DNA of 49,255 nt, taken from assembly GCA_003212415.1 (NCBI GenBank), contig QCPT01000009.1, positions 1 to 49,255 of the forward strand. The letters are read 5' to 3'. The notes under the pieces are model-generated. The model was not told where the DNA came from, did no database searches, and saw only the letters and a list, made by a program, of their open reading frames with translations. The DNA is from Pelagibacteraceae bacterium AG-439-F23. Its GTDB lineage: Bacteria > Pseudomonadota > Alphaproteobacteria > Pelagibacterales > Pelagibacteraceae. The position numbers were made by a program, and so were the translations under genes. Below are positions 1-9,463 of the stretch, piece by piece. The first letter of the stretch is position 1. Each line of letters starts with the position of its first letter.

Positions 1-1
1 A

Positions 2-466
2 AAATCAAAATTAAAAATTTATGATTTTAAAGTTAAAGAAGTTCCTGTATTAGCTAAACTTCTTACTTTAGCATCCTTGCAGGGTATAGCGGACCTTTTA
101 ACTGGCGAAGGTATTAGATTTGATGAGTTTGAAATGGACTACGAATCTTCAAAAAGTTTAACAAAAATAAAAGAAATTTACGCAATTGGTCCAGCAATTT
201 CTATTTTAATGAGTGGATATATTGAAAAAGAAAAATTGACAAGTCTAAGAGGAACATTAGTTCCTGCCACAACAATTAATAAAAATATAGCTAAAATACC
301 TTTAATTGGAGAATTGCTAGTTGGAAAAAAATCAGGTGAAGGAGTTTTCGGAGTTAGTTTTAAAATTAAAGGACCACCCAAAAATCTTAAAACAACTGTT
401 AATCCAGTTAAAACACTTACACCCAGATTTATTACTAGAACTTTAGAAAAATTGAAAAAGAATTAA
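2..466 (+). CDS. AsmA/YhdP-like protein, C-terminal fragment (partial)
   Basis: The reading frame is open from the window edge, so only the C-terminal ~154 residues of a larger protein are seen; a TTG at 77 is internal, not a start. The visible part has the pattern 'VLAKLLTLASLQGIADLLTG' followed by 'GIRFDEFEMDY' and a final 'KIKGPPKNLKTTVNP', which is typical of the C-terminal region of AsmA-like/DUF3971 (YhdP) proteins. That family consists of very large inner-membrane-anchored periplasmic proteins thought to help move phospholipid to the outer membrane. The function is inferred from the family only. Its stop codon overlaps that of tyrS on the other strand within a shared TTAA. Confidence 0.75.
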   Translation, partial: KSKLKIYDFKVKEVPVLAKLLTLASLQGIADLLTGEGIRFDEFEMDYESSKSLTKIKEIYAIGPAISILMSGYIEKEKLTSLRGTLVPATTINKNIAKIPLIGELLVGKKSGEGVFGVSFKIKGPPKNLKTTVNPVKTLTPRFITRTLEKLKKN

Positions 467-1686
467 ATTATAATTTTGTAATGTTTCTTTTTTCCTATGG
501 ACAACTTAATAAATCCTTTTTCTGAAAACAATTTATTATCAATAATAAATTTTTCATCATTTACTAGTTGATTGTCAATTTTAATACCATTTGCTTTAAT
601 CATTCTTCTTATTTCACTTTTTGAAATGTCTTTTCTTACATAAGCCGCAAGTTCAACTATATTTTTATTTAAAATTTCTTTATTAATTTTAATGTTAGGT
701 AAATTTTCTCCTGAAGAATTATCTTTAAATGTAGATTTAGCCATTTTTTCAGAAACTTTTGCAGTTTTTTCCCCATGCAACATTTCTGTAGCTTTGTTTG
801 CAAGTATAATTTTTAAATCATTAATATTTTTTTCTTTAATTTTTTCAATTTCATTTAAAGATATGTCAGTAAACATTTTTAAAAATTTAACTACATCTCT
901 ATCATCAGTATTTCTCCAAAACTGCCAGTAATCATAAGGTGATAACATTTTTTTATCTAGCCAAACTGCTCCTTGCTCTGTTTTTCCCATTTTAGCACCA
1001 GATGCTAAAGTTATTAAAGGTGTTGTTAATCCATAAACATGATTTCCAGACTGTCTTTTAATTAATTCAACACCATTAACTATATTTCCCCATTGATCTG
1101 ATCCACCAATTTGCATTAAACAATTCTTACTTTTGTTTAGTTCAAGAAAGTCATAAGCTTGTAAAATCATATAATTAAATTCCATGTAGCTGAGTGACTG
1201 TTCTCTTTCTAAACGCAATTTTACACTATCAAAACTTAACATTTTATTAATTGTAAAATGTCTTCCAATTTCTCTTAAAAATTTTATATAATTTAATTTT
1301 CCCAACCATTTATAATTGTTCACAAAAATTGGTTTTAACTTAGGATTATTTGTTTTTAAAAATATTTTAAAAACATTTTTAATATTTTTTATATTTTGTT
1401 CAATTTGTTTTTCTGATAAAATTTTTCTTGTTTCTTCTTTACCAGATGGGTCACCTATTCTTGTAGTGCCACCACCAAGCAATACAATAGGTCTATGACC
1501 ATGATTTTGTAATAATTTTAGACACATAATTTGCATCAAACTACCAACGTGCAAACTGGGTGCTGTGCTATCAAAACCAATATAAGCGTTAATACTTTTT
1601 TTATCTAATAAGACAGATAATTCATTTTCATTTGTACACTGGTAGAAATATCCTCTATCTTTAAATTCTTTTAAAAATTTATTCAT
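463..1686 (-). CDS. tyrS: Tyrosyl-tRNA synthetase
   Basis: This is a class I aminoacyl-tRNA synthetase that charges tRNA-Tyr with tyrosine. At 407 residues it has the bacterial TyrRS length. The HIGH-type motif appears as HVGS at residues 46-49, and the KMSKS loop is KMGKT at 232-236. The tyrosine/ATP-site segment GGSDQWGN lies near 194-201. The last ~65 residues look like an S4-type RNA-binding domain (RKDISKSEIRRMIKANGIKI). The start is an ATG with no clear Shine-Dalgarno sequence, separated by 47 bases from the divergent anmK. Its stop codon overlaps that of the convergent AsmA-like gene. Identification is very secure. Confidence 0.97.
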   Translation of the reverse strand: MNKFLKEFKDRGYFYQCTNENELSVLLDKKSINAYIGFDSTAPSLHVGSLMQIMCLKLLQNHGHRPIVLLGGGTTRIGDPSGKEETRKILSEKQIEQNIKNIKNVFKIFLKTNNPKLKPIFVNNYKWLGKLNYIKFLREIGRHFTINKMLSFDSVKLRLEREQSLSYMEFNYMILQAYDFLELNKSKNCLMQIGGSDQWGNIVNGVELIKRQSGNHVYGLTTPLITLASGAKMGKTEQGAVWLDKKMLSPYDYWQFWRNTDDRDVVKFLKMFTDISLNEIEKIKEKNINDLKIILANKATEMLHGEKTAKVSEKMAKSTFKDNSSGENLPNIKINKEILNKNIVELAAYVRKDISKSEIRRMIKANGIKIDNQLVNDEKFIIDNKLFSEKGFIKLSIGKKKHYKIII

Positions 1687-1733
1687 AGGTTTATAGTTCT
1701 ACAATATACAAATTTTATTAAAAAAAAATAAGA

Positions 1734-2849
1734 ATGGGAAAGATTTATACAGCATTAGGATTAATGAGTGGTACTTCAATGGACGGGGTAGATGCATCAA
1801 TTATACAAACAGATGGAAAATCCAACTATAAACCAATTTTAGACAAATATTTTGAATATCCCAAAGGTATTTATAGCGATTTAACAAAACTAAGAGATAA
1901 AATAAAAAGCTCGAAAGATCTAAAAAAACATCAAAAACAAATAAAATTAGTTGAAAAAGAAATAACAATTTTTCATGCAAAAGCAGTTAATGAAACTCTG
2001 AAAAAAACGAAAGTAGGTGTAGATTTTATAGGATTTCATGGTCAAACTATTTTTCATAACTCAAAAAAAAAAAAAACTAAGCAGTTAGGAGACGGCAGTC
2101 TTTTATCAAAATTAACAAAGAAAAAAGTTGTCTATAATTTTAGACAAAATGATATAAAAAATGGAGGCGAAGGAGCTCCACTTACACCTATTTTTCATGA
2201 ACTCATTGCAAACAAATATAAATTTAATCCACCAAATATTTTTGTAAATATTGGAGGCATTTCAAATTTTACATACTTAGGTGTACCACGCATAGGTGCA
2301 AATAAAATAAAAAATTGGTATGCAGGAGATTTATGTTTGGGCAATTGTTTAATTGATCAATGGATAAGAAAAAAATCAAAAAAAAATTTTGATAAAGATG
2401 GAAAAATAGCCAAAACAGGAAAAATTCACAAAAATAAATTAAAGCTTGCATTACAAAATTACAAACCTAAAAAAGAAGACTCTCTAGATATAAAAGATTT
2501 TGATTTATCTTTTGTAAATGGTTTATCTTTAAAAGATGGAGCTGCAACTTTAACTGAATATACCGCAAATATTTTAGCTCATCATTTAATTGTACATACA
2601 GTTCATAATATTAAAATAATTCTTTGTGGCGGGGGAAGAAAAAATAAACTTTTAGTTAAAAAAATAAAAAAAAAATTAACTTTCCCAATATTATTGATCG
2701 ATGATTATGGAGTAAATGGAGACTTTGTTGAGTCCCAAGCATTTGGTTATTTTGCAATTAGATCGTTTTTAAAATTACCAATTTCTTTTCCCAACACGAC
2801 TGGTTGTAAAAAACCTTGTACTGGAGGAGTGTTAGTTAAAAATTATTAA
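1734..2849 (+). CDS. anmK: Anhydro-N-acetylmuramic acid kinase
   Basis: AnmK phosphorylates and opens 1,6-anhydro-N-acetylmuramate to MurNAc-6-phosphate during recycling of cell-wall fragments in the cytoplasm. The protein is 371 residues, normal for the family. The diagnostic N-terminal segment GLMSGTSMDGVDASI is at about residues 9-23, GFHGQTIFH near 100, FVNIGGISNFTYL near 172, and CGGGRKN near 299. The lysine content is very high, as in neighbouring genes. The start ATG gives the usual short N-terminal lead before the ATP-binding loop. It converges on the downstream hydrolase with a 4-base stop-codon overlap. No other murein-recycling gene is seen here. Confidence 0.96.
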   Translation: MGKIYTALGLMSGTSMDGVDASIIQTDGKSNYKPILDKYFEYPKGIYSDLTKLRDKIKSSKDLKKHQKQIKLVEKEITIFHAKAVNETLKKTKVGVDFIGFHGQTIFHNSKKKKTKQLGDGSLLSKLTKKKVVYNFRQNDIKNGGEGAPLTPIFHELIANKYKFNPPNIFVNIGGISNFTYLGVPRIGANKIKNWYAGDLCLGNCLIDQWIRKKSKKNFDKDGKIAKTGKIHKNKLKLALQNYKPKKEDSLDIKDFDLSFVNGLSLKDGAATLTEYTANILAHHLIVHTVHNIKIILCGGGRKNKLLVKKIKKKLTFPILLIDDYGVNGDFVESQAFGYFAIRSFLKLPISFPNTTGCKKPCTGGVLVKNY

Positions 2850-3511
2850 TAAAGTGCAGTTTCTTTTGCTATATATCTGTTTAGTGATTTAATTAGTTTT
2901 TCGTCAGCTTTGGAAAAAAAATGATTAGCATCTGAAATCATGTCAAATTCTACTTTAATTCCTTTTTGTGCACTTAATCTTTTATTCAATTCATTTATGC
3001 TGTCAAAAGGAACTAATTCATCTTTTTTTCCGCTTATTATAATTCCAGATGTTGGACAAGGTGTAAGAAATGAAAAATCATAAACATTTGGTTGTGGGGA
3101 TATTGCCACAAATCTATTTATTTCTGGTCTTCTCATTAATAACTGCATTGCAATTAAAGAACCAAAAGAAAATCCTGATATCCAACATTGAGAATTATCA
3201 AAATTTTCTTTTTCTAGCCAATCTAAAGCCGCCGCAGCATCAGCCAATTCACCCTGTCCATTATCAAATTCACCGTCACTTTTTCCAACGCCTCTAAAGT
3301 TAACTCTACAAACAGAAAAATCATTGTTCATAAAAGTTTGAAATGTATCAACTACAACTTTATTATTCATCGTACCTCCATATTGAGGGTGAGGATGTAA
3401 AACTAAAGATATTGGCGAAGTATTTTTTTTACTCTTATAATATTTTGCTTCAAGTCTTCCAGCTGGTCCAGGAATAAATACTTCTACAATTTTATTATCT
3501 TTAGATGTCAT
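2846..3511 (-). CDS. Alpha/beta hydrolase (serine esterase-like)
   Basis: This 221-residue protein has an alpha/beta-hydrolase fold resembling the small bacterial group annotated as 'alpha/beta hydrolase, YqiA/dienelactone-like'. Visible features are the oxyanion-side segment LHPHPQYGGTMNN near residue 37, GVGKSDGEFDNGQGE near 74, and a nucleophile elbow GFSFGS near residue 118 with Ser as the probable nucleophile. A conserved Asp (KKDELVPF) and a C-terminal His (DANHFF) complete a plausible triad. The substrate cannot be told from sequence. It is divergent from the IscR-suf operon across 130 bases, so the two may share regulatory DNA. Its stop overlaps that of anmK. Confidence 0.85.
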   Translation of the reverse strand: MTSKDNKIVEVFIPGPAGRLEAKYYKSKKNTSPISLVLHPHPQYGGTMNNKVVVDTFQTFMNNDFSVCRVNFRGVGKSDGEFDNGQGELADAAAALDWLEKENFDNSQCWISGFSFGSLIAMQLLMRRPEINRFVAISPQPNVYDFSFLTPCPTSGIIISGKKDELVPFDSINELNKRLSAQKGIKVEFDMISDANHFFSKADEKLIKSLNRYIAKETALY

Positions 3512-3593
3512 TGATAATTAATCTCAAAAAAAAATTATATTTTTCTATCAAAATTGTGAGATAAAAAGCAAGACCTTATATTTTCTATTAAAC

Positions 3594-3621
3594 TTGACTA
3601 ATTTAGTCAGGTATATATAAA
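3594..3621 (+). promoter_or_regulatory. Putative IscR/suf operon promoter with Rrf2-type operator
   Basis: The 13-base perfect inverted repeat GACTAA-T-TTAGTC occupies 3596-3608. It overlaps a good -35 hexamer (TTGACT, 3594-3599), which is followed at 16 bases by TATAAA (3616-3621). The ATG of the Rrf2-family regulator is at 3642. Autorepression of suf/isc operons by an IscR-type regulator binding over the promoter is well known in proteobacteria, so this is the expected position for the operator. The site itself has not been compared with a motif collection. Confidence 0.65.
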
Positions 3622-3641
3622 AGCCGTAAATTGCGGAAAAT

Positions 3642-4064
3642 ATGAAATTATCTAGTAAAGGCAGATATGCCGTGATGGCACTTACAGATCTTGCGAAATT
3701 TAATAAGGTAGACGACCCGGTTTCACTAAGAGATATATCTCTAAGACAAGGAATATCATTGGTCTATTTAGAACAATTGTTTTTAAAGTTGAAAAAAAAC
3801 AAAATTGTAAAAAGCATTAGAGGAAATAAAGGAGGGTATATTTTATATAAAAATCCATCTGAAATTAAAATATATGAAATTTTCTTAGCAGTAGATGAAA
3901 AAATAAAAACAATTGGATGTAAAAAACATTCAAAACAAGGTTGTAATGGAAGATCATCAAAATGTATCACACACAATTTATGGGAAGAGCTAGAAAATTA
4001 CATAAATGATTTTTTTAAAAAGAAAAATCTAGAAGATTTAATCAATCAAACAAAATTTAATTAG
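3642..4064 (+). CDS. iscR: Rrf2-family transcriptional regulator, IscR-like
   Basis: This winged-helix regulator probably senses Fe-S cluster status and controls the suf operon that follows. The N-terminus MKLSSKGRYAVMALTDLA is the family signature, and the recognition-helix region runs around residues 28-60. Three cysteines, C93, C101 and C108, followed by H111, match the [2Fe-2S] ligand arrangement of IscR (three Cys and one His), although the first spacing is a little longer than in E. coli. Length is 140 residues. Its TAG stop touches the ATG of sufB with no spacer, so the two are co-translated. RirA or another Rrf2 member is an alternative, but the ligands and context favour IscR. Confidence 0.9.
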   Translation: MKLSSKGRYAVMALTDLAKFNKVDDPVSLRDISLRQGISLVYLEQLFLKLKKNKIVKSIRGNKGGYILYKNPSEIKIYEIFLAVDEKIKTIGCKKHSKQGCNGRSSKCITHNLWEELENYINDFFKKKNLEDLINQTKFN

Positions 4065-5501
4065 ATGAGAGAAAAAGAATTAGAAAAATTAAAAGATTAT
4101 AAATATGGTTTTTCTACAGATATAGAAACAATTAAAGCTCCTAAAGGATTGAATGAAGAAATTATTAAATTTATTTCAAATATAAAAAAAGAACCAGATT
4201 GGATGTTAGATTGGAGATTAAAAGCCTTTAATAGACTAAAAGTTTTAAAAGAACCAAATTGGCAGAAACCAAAATATCCAAAAATTGATTATCAAGATAT
4301 TTATTATTATTCTGCTCCAAAAAATGTTAGTGAAAAACCTAAAAACTTAGAAGATCTAGATCCAAAAATTTTAGAAACATATAACAAACTAGGAATCCCT
4401 TTACAAGAACAAAAAAGATTGAATGGAATTGCGGTCGATGCTGTATTTGATTCAGTTTCAGTAGCAACCACATTTAAGGACAAGCTTACAGAAAAAGGAA
4501 TAATTTTTTGTTCTATTTCTGAAGCTATTCAAAAACATCCTGATCTAATTAAAAAATATCTTGGAACTGTAATACCAATAACAGATCATTTTTTTGCTAC
4601 ATTAAATTCAGCAGTTTTTACAGATGGTTCATTTGTCTATGTTCCACCAAATACAAGGTGCCCAATGGAATTGTCTACATATTTTAGAATTAATGCATCT
4701 GATACAGGTCAGTTCGAAAGAACATTAATTATTGCCGATAAAGGAAGTTATGTAAGTTATCTTGAAGGATGTACCGCACCTATGAGAGACGAGAATCAAC
4801 TACATGCTGCTAATGTCGAACTAATTGCTTTAGATGATGCTGAAATAAAATATTCAACTGTTCAAAATTGGTATCCTGGAGACAAAGATGGAAAAGGTGG
4901 AATTTATAATTTTGTTACTAAGAGAGGACTTTGCAAAGGAAAGAATTCTAAAATTTCATGGACACAAGTAGAAACAGGCTCTGCTATAACTTGGAAATAT
5001 CCAAGTTGCATTTTAAAGGGAGATAATTCTGTTGGTGAATTTTATTCAATAGCTATAACAAATAATCATCAAAAAGCTGATACAGGCACAAAAATGATAC
5101 ATCTTGGAAAGAACACTAAGAGTAAAATTATCTCTAAAGGAATAAGTGCAGGATTTTCTGATATGACTTATAGAGGACTGGTAGATATTTCTAATAAGGC
5201 CCATAATTCAAATAATTATACTCAATGTGACTCATTATTAATGGGCAATAAGTGTGGCGCGCATACAGTCCCATATATAAAAAACAAAAATTTAGATTCA
5301 AATATTGCACATGAGGCAACAACCTCAAAAATTAGTGAAGAGCAATTACATTATTGTCAGCAAAGAGGTTTAAATACTGAAGAAGCCGTAGGATTAATAG
5401 TTAATGGTTTTTGCAAAGAAGTATTGCAACAATTACCTATGGAATTTGCAGTGGAGGCTCAAAAATTAGTTGGAATTAGTTTGGAAGGGAGTGTTGGATA
5501 A
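4065..5501 (+). CDS. sufB: Fe-S cluster assembly protein SufB
   Basis: SufB is the scaffold subunit of the cytoplasmic SufBC2D complex, on which iron-sulfur clusters are built from sulfide delivered by SufS. At 478 residues it is full length. Recognisable blocks include [19 protein letters not shown] near residues 173-191, [20 protein letters not shown] near 233-252, the right-handed beta-helix core, and the C-terminal segment containing [18 protein letters not shown] near residue 440. It starts immediately after the iscR stop and ends immediately before the sufC start. It is the first structural gene of an operon that appears complete for cluster assembly. Confidence 0.98.
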   Translation: MREKELEKLKDYKYGFSTDIETIKAPKGLNEEIIKFISNIKKEPDWMLDWRLKAFNRLKVLKEPNWQKPKYPKIDYQDIYYYSAPKNVSEKPKNLEDLDPKILETYNKLGIPLQEQKRLNGIAVDAVFDSVSVATTFKDKLTEKGIIFCSISEAIQKHPDLIKKYLGTVIPITDHFFATLNSAVFTDGSFVYVPPNTRCPMELSTYFRINASDTGQFERTLIIADKGSYVSYLEGCTAPMRDENQLHAANVELIALDDAEIKYSTVQNWYPGDKDGKGGIYNFVTKRGLCKGKNSKISWTQVETGSAITWKYPSCILKGDNSVGEFYSIAITNNHQKADTGTKMIHLGKNTKSKIISKGISAGFSDMTYRGLVDISNKAHNSNNYTQCDSLLMGNKCGAHTVPYIKNKNLDSNIAHEATTSKISEEQLHYCQQRGLNTEEAVGLIVNGFCKEVLQQLPMEFAVEAQKLVGISLEGSVG

Positions 5502-6236
5502 ATGCTCAAAATAAAAAATCTTAATGCTAAAATAGATAAAAAATCTATTTTAAATGGTTTTTCACTCGAAATAAAACCTGGTGAAGTACATGCTATAATG
5601 GGCCCTAACGGTTCAGGAAAAAGCACTCTATCAAACATATTGTCTGGAAAAAAAGGTTATGATTTATCAGGCGAAATTTTGTTTGAAAATAAAAATTTAT
5701 TTGAACTTGAAACTGAGGAAAGAGCCCATAGAGGAATATTTTTAGCTTTTCAATATCCACTGGAAATTCCAGGGGTGAATACAAATATATTTTTAAAAAC
5801 ATCATTGAACTCCATTAGAAAAGCAAGAGGAGAAAAAGAGCTGGATGCAATAGAATTTTTAAGATTAGTAAAAGATAAAGCTAAAAAATTAAAATTTGAT
5901 GAAGACAAATTAAATAGACAACTAAATGTTGGTTTTTCTGGAGGAGAGAAAAAGAAAAATGAAATATTACAAATGTCAATTTTAAAACCAAAACTTGCTA
6001 TTTTGGATGAAACAGACTCAGGTTTAGATATTGATGCTTTAAGAATAGTAGCAGATGGAGTTAATTCATTAAGACAAAAAAATAATTCTTTTTTAATAAT
6101 TACTCATTACCAAAGACTTTTAGATTATATAAAACCAGACTTTGTTCATGTTCTTACGAACGGAAAAATAATTAAATCTGGCGGCCCTGAATTGGCTTTA
6201 GAATTAGAAAAGAAAGGATATAAAAATTTCAATTAA
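5502..6236 (+). CDS. sufC: Fe-S cluster assembly ATPase SufC
   Basis: SufC is the soluble ABC-type ATPase of the SufBCD complex; it powers conformational change and iron acquisition rather than membrane transport. The Walker A motif GPNGSGKST is at residues 34-42, the ABC signature is the SufC-typical FSGGEKKKNE near 145-154, and the Walker B region is LAILDETDSGLDID. The switch histidine lies in IITHYQRLL. The length of 244 residues is standard. It abuts sufB and sufD with zero-base spacing on both sides and no visible Shine-Dalgarno sequence, which suggests termination-reinitiation during translation of the operon. Confidence 0.98.
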   Translation: MLKIKNLNAKIDKKSILNGFSLEIKPGEVHAIMGPNGSGKSTLSNILSGKKGYDLSGEILFENKNLFELETEERAHRGIFLAFQYPLEIPGVNTNIFLKTSLNSIRKARGEKELDAIEFLRLVKDKAKKLKFDEDKLNRQLNVGFSGGEKKKNEILQMSILKPKLAILDETDSGLDIDALRIVADGVNSLRQKNNSFLIITHYQRLLDYIKPDFVHVLTNGKIIKSGGPELALELEKKGYKNFN

Positions 6237-7484
6237 ATGGAAAATCAATTAAAAAATGATTTTGAAAAAATTGTAAAAACATCAGGTTTTTCAAAAAAAG
6301 ATATAGATATAAAAAAAAATTATTTAAATAAATTTATAAAAAAAGGTTTTCCAAATAGAAAACTAGAGAATTGGAAATTTTCAGACATTAATCAAATTAT
6401 AAAAAAAAATATCGGTGACTTAGATTTTTATAATGATTATTCATTTACAAATAAAATTGACTCTTCCATTTTTGTTAATGGATTAGAACATAATAAAATA
6501 GTTTTTATTAATGGTAGAATTGAAAAGATAGAATTTAATTACGAAGATGATGATAAAATTGAAATATTAGATGAAGTTGAGTTTAAAGACAAACATGACT
6601 TTGAAAATTCTTTAATTGATCTTAATAATGCTTTTACAAACAAGCACTATAAAATCGTTGTTAAAGAAAATTATTCTTTAAAAAAGCCTTTAATTATCTA
6701 TCATTCTACTAACGAAAATTTACAACTTAAAAATATCAATCTAAGATTAGATTTTTTATTGAAAAAAAATAGTTGCTTAAAACTAATTGATATATCTGAC
6801 GATATATCAAAAAAAAATTTCATAAATACAATTTACAATTTTGAATTAAACCAAGATTCAATTTTAAAAAATTACAAAATAGATCACAAAATCAATAGTA
6901 ATATTAAATATTCTTTCAATAATATTGAACAAGATATAAATAGTGTCTCAGAAACATTTATATTATCTTCTGGTTCAAGTTTTATAAAAAACGAAATTAA
7001 CTGTAATTTAAATGGAAAATATGCATCTGCTTTTATAAATGGAATTTTCTCTTTAAATGAAAAACGTCATCATGAAATAAGAACATCAGTTAACCATTTA
7101 ATTGATAATACAAAAAGTTATCAATTAATAAAAAGTGTATTAGAGAATGATTCAAAATCTGTGTATCAGGGAAAAATATTTGTAAATTCAGATGCACAAA
7201 AAACTGATGGATATCAGTTAAGCAAAGCAATACTTTTAAGTGAAAACGCAGAATTTAATGCTAAACCAGAATTAGAAATTTATGCCGATGATGTAAAATG
7301 TTCTCATGGGTCAGCATCTGGTAGTTTAAATCAAGAATCAATATTCTATTTAATGTCAAGAGGGCTTAATTATAAAAAAGCCAAGGAGCTTTTGGTAAAT
7401 GGATTTTTATTAGATGTTATTGAAAAAATAACTGACCTCGAAGTTAGAAATTTAGTTAAAAATTTAATTGGAGTTAAAGAATGA
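6237..7484 (+). CDS. sufD: Fe-S cluster assembly protein SufD
   Basis: SufD is the SufB paralogue and partner in the SufBC2D scaffold. The 415-residue protein has a divergent lysine/asparagine-rich N-terminal half and a conserved C-terminal beta-helix region. The latter includes KSVYQGKIFVNSDAQKTDGY near residue 302, a block with AKPELEIYADDVKCSHGSASG near 343, and FYLMSRGLNYKKAKELLVNG near 370. These C-terminal blocks identify it clearly. It follows sufC without a gap and overlaps sufS by four bases (ATGA). Confidence 0.96.
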   Translation: MENQLKNDFEKIVKTSGFSKKDIDIKKNYLNKFIKKGFPNRKLENWKFSDINQIIKKNIGDLDFYNDYSFTNKIDSSIFVNGLEHNKIVFINGRIEKIEFNYEDDDKIEILDEVEFKDKHDFENSLIDLNNAFTNKHYKIVVKENYSLKKPLIIYHSTNENLQLKNINLRLDFLLKKNSCLKLIDISDDISKKNFINTIYNFELNQDSILKNYKIDHKINSNIKYSFNNIEQDINSVSETFILSSGSSFIKNEINCNLNGKYASAFINGIFSLNEKRHHEIRTSVNHLIDNTKSYQLIKSVLENDSKSVYQGKIFVNSDAQKTDGYQLSKAILLSENAEFNAKPELEIYADDVKCSHGSASGSLNQESIFYLMSRGLNYKKAKELLVNGFLLDVIEKITDLEVRNLVKNLIGVKE

Positions 7485-8701
7485 ATATTGCTGAAATAAA
7501 AAAGGAGTTTCCAATTTTTAATAATAAAGTGCAAAATAATGATCTAGTTTATTTAGATAGTGCTAATTCAGCGCAAAAACCAAAAGCTGTAATTGATAGA
7601 GTGTATGATTTTTATACAAAAGAGTTTTCTAACGTAGGTAGAAGTGTTCACTATTTAGCAGTAGCTGCAACTAATTTATATGAAAATACTAGAGCATCAG
7701 TTCAAAAATACATTAATGCAAATGATAAAAATGAAATAGTTTTTACTAAAGGTGCTACGGAAGCAATAAATTTAATTGCTAATACTTTTGGTCAAAAACA
7801 CTTAAATGATGGAGATGAAGTTTTAATTACTGAGCTAGAACATCACTCTAACTATGTCCCTTGGCATTTTTTAAGAAAATCAAAAAAAATAAATATTGAA
7901 TTTGCAGAAGTAAATAAAGATGGCGAAGTTACTCTAGAAAGTATTGAAAAAAAAATTAACAGTAAAACCAAAATTATTGGAGTAACCCATCTATCAAATG
8001 TTACAGGCGCTATATTACCCATTAAAGATATAGTGTCGCTTGCTCATTCAAAAGGGATACCAGTTTTAGTTGATGGCTGCCAAGGCGCACCTCATTTAAA
8101 ATTAGATATGCAAGATTTAGATTGCGATTTTTATGCAATTTCAGGACATAAAATGTATGGACCTACTGGCATAGGTATTCTTTATGCTAAAAAGAAATGG
8201 TTAGAAGATTTACCTCCATATCAAGGTGGAGGCGGTATGATCAGCGAAGTAAAAAAAAGTGGGATTTCTTATGGAGAGTTGCCAAATAAATATGAGGCAG
8301 GCACAATGGCAACGGCACAAGTTATAGCTTTTAATGAGTCTATTAAATTTTTAGAAAAAATCGGAATTAAAAATATAGAAAAACATGAAAAGGAATTACT
8401 AAATTATGCATTAGAAATTTTAAGAAAGAATAATTCAATTAATATTGTTGGCAATCCAGCTAAGAAGGGTGGAGTGATATCTTTTACAGTTGAGGGTATT
8501 CACCCACATGATGTTGCAACAATCTTAGATGAAGATGGGGTAGCTATAAGGGCCGGACATCATTGTTGTCAAATACTTCATGAAAAATTAGGATTATCTG
8601 CTACTGCAAGAGCTTCTTTTGGAGTCTATAATACTAAAGATGACATTGACCTATTAAATGAATCTTTAAATAAATGTAAAAAAATTTTTAATTTAAAATG
8701 A
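7481..8701 (+). CDS. sufS: Cysteine desulfurase SufS
   Basis: SufS is a PLP-dependent class II cysteine desulfurase that takes sulfur from cysteine and passes it as persulfide to the scaffold. The protein is 406 residues. The PLP Schiff-base lysine is K224 in SGHKMYGPTG, the PLP-phosphate region FTKGATEAIN is near residues 88-97, and the catalytic cysteine is C362 in RAGHHCCQ. The N-terminal YLDSANSAQKP is also family-typical. It overlaps sufD by ATGA and is overlapped the same way by the next gene. No sufE is present; the adjacent SufU-like protein is the likely sulfur acceptor or scaffold. Confidence 0.97.
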   Translation: MNIAEIKKEFPIFNNKVQNNDLVYLDSANSAQKPKAVIDRVYDFYTKEFSNVGRSVHYLAVAATNLYENTRASVQKYINANDKNEIVFTKGATEAINLIANTFGQKHLNDGDEVLITELEHHSNYVPWHFLRKSKKINIEFAEVNKDGEVTLESIEKKINSKTKIIGVTHLSNVTGAILPIKDIVSLAHSKGIPVLVDGCQGAPHLKLDMQDLDCDFYAISGHKMYGPTGIGILYAKKKWLEDLPPYQGGGGMISEVKKSGISYGELPNKYEAGTMATAQVIAFNESIKFLEKIGIKNIEKHEKELLNYALEILRKNNSINIVGNPAKKGGVISFTVEGIHPHDVATILDEDGVAIRAGHHCCQILHEKLGLSATARASFGVYNTKDDIDLLNESLNKCKKIFNLK

Positions 8702-9165
8702 ATTTAAAAGAGCTTTATCAGGAAATTATCTTAGATCATGGGAAAAATCCAAGAAATCTAAGAAAAACAGAAAATTTTAATAAGGATGCAAAAGGGAACA
8801 ACCCATTGTGTGGAGATAAAGTTCATATTTATTTAAAACTTAATGAAAATAAAAAAGTAGAAGATATTTCCTTTGAAGGACAAGGTTGTGCGATTTCAAT
8901 GGCATCTGCATCTATAATGACAGATTTAGTTAAAGGAAAAGAAGAATTTGAAGTCAAGGAAATTGTAAGTGATTTTTTGGATATGATTAAAGAAAAAGAT
9001 GAACTAAATAATGATATTTTGCATGATGACGAAAAAACTAAACTTATGTGTCTATCAGGTGTTAAAAATTATCCAATGAGAGTTAAATGTGCAACTTTAT
9101 CTTGGCATACTTTAACATCTGCAATAAATAATTCACAAGAAGAAATTAATACTGAAAGTAATTAA
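8698..9165 (+). CDS. sufU: SufU-like sulfur acceptor / Fe-S scaffold protein
   Basis: This 155-residue NifU-N/IscU-fold protein carries the three conserved cysteines C38 (in PLCGDK, with D40), C64 (QGCAIS) and C133 (VKCATLSWHTL). There is an insertion of about 20 residues between the second and third cysteine, as in SufU rather than IscU. SufU proteins receive sulfur from SufS through a zinc site and are typical of SUF systems lacking SufE, which matches this operon. It overlaps sufS by ATGA and lies one base from the DUF59 gene. Whether it acts as sulfur transferase or as scaffold cannot be decided from sequence. Confidence 0.9.
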   Translation: MNLKELYQEIILDHGKNPRNLRKTENFNKDAKGNNPLCGDKVHIYLKLNENKKVEDISFEGQGCAISMASASIMTDLVKGKEEFEVKEIVSDFLDMIKEKDELNNDILHDDEKTKLMCLSGVKNYPMRVKCATLSWHTLTSAINNSQEEINTESN

Positions 9166-9166
9166 A

Positions 9167-9463
9167 ATGGAATTAAAAGAAAAAGTAATAGCTGAAATAA
9201 AAAAAATTTATGATCCAGAAATTCCAGTAAACATTTATGAGTTGGGATTAATTTATGATATTTCAATTAAAGATAAAAATGTGAAAGTGAAAATGACTTT
9301 AACAACGCCTAATTGTCCAGTAGCCGAAAGTTTGCCTAAAGAAGTAAAAGATAGTATAATGGAAATCAAAGAAGTTGACAAAGTAGATCTAGATTTAGTT
9401 TGGGAACCCCCGTGGGATAAATCAATGATGTCTGAATCAGCTAAATTAGAATTAAATTTATGA
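9167..9463 (+). CDS. sufT: SufT-type DUF59/MIP18-family Fe-S maturation protein
   Basis: This 98-residue MIP18/DUF59 protein assists Fe-S protein maturation; homologues often sit at the end of suf operons. Signature blocks are DPEIPVNIYELGLIYDI near residues 16-32, a TTPNCPVAESLP segment containing the conserved reactive cysteine near residue 49, and VWEPPWDKSMMSE near 80-92. The last four bases overlap the start of the A-type carrier gene. The PaaD subunit of phenylacetate oxygenase belongs to the same family but is excluded by context. Confidence 0.92.
   Translation: MELKEKVIAEIKKIYDPEIPVNIYELGLIYDISIKDKNVKVKMTLTTPNCPVAESLPKEVKDSIMEIKEVDKVDLDLVWEPPWDKSMMSESAKLELNL

Noticed and set aside
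692-931. Plus-strand open frame opposite tyrS
   Set aside because: It lies entirely antisense to a clear tyrS with intact motifs; composition is Phe/Ser-rich as expected for an antisense shadow.
2051-2086. Poly-A tract inside anmK as possible frameshift site
   Set aside because: The reading frame continues uninterrupted with conserved AnmK blocks on both sides, so no frameshift is needed.
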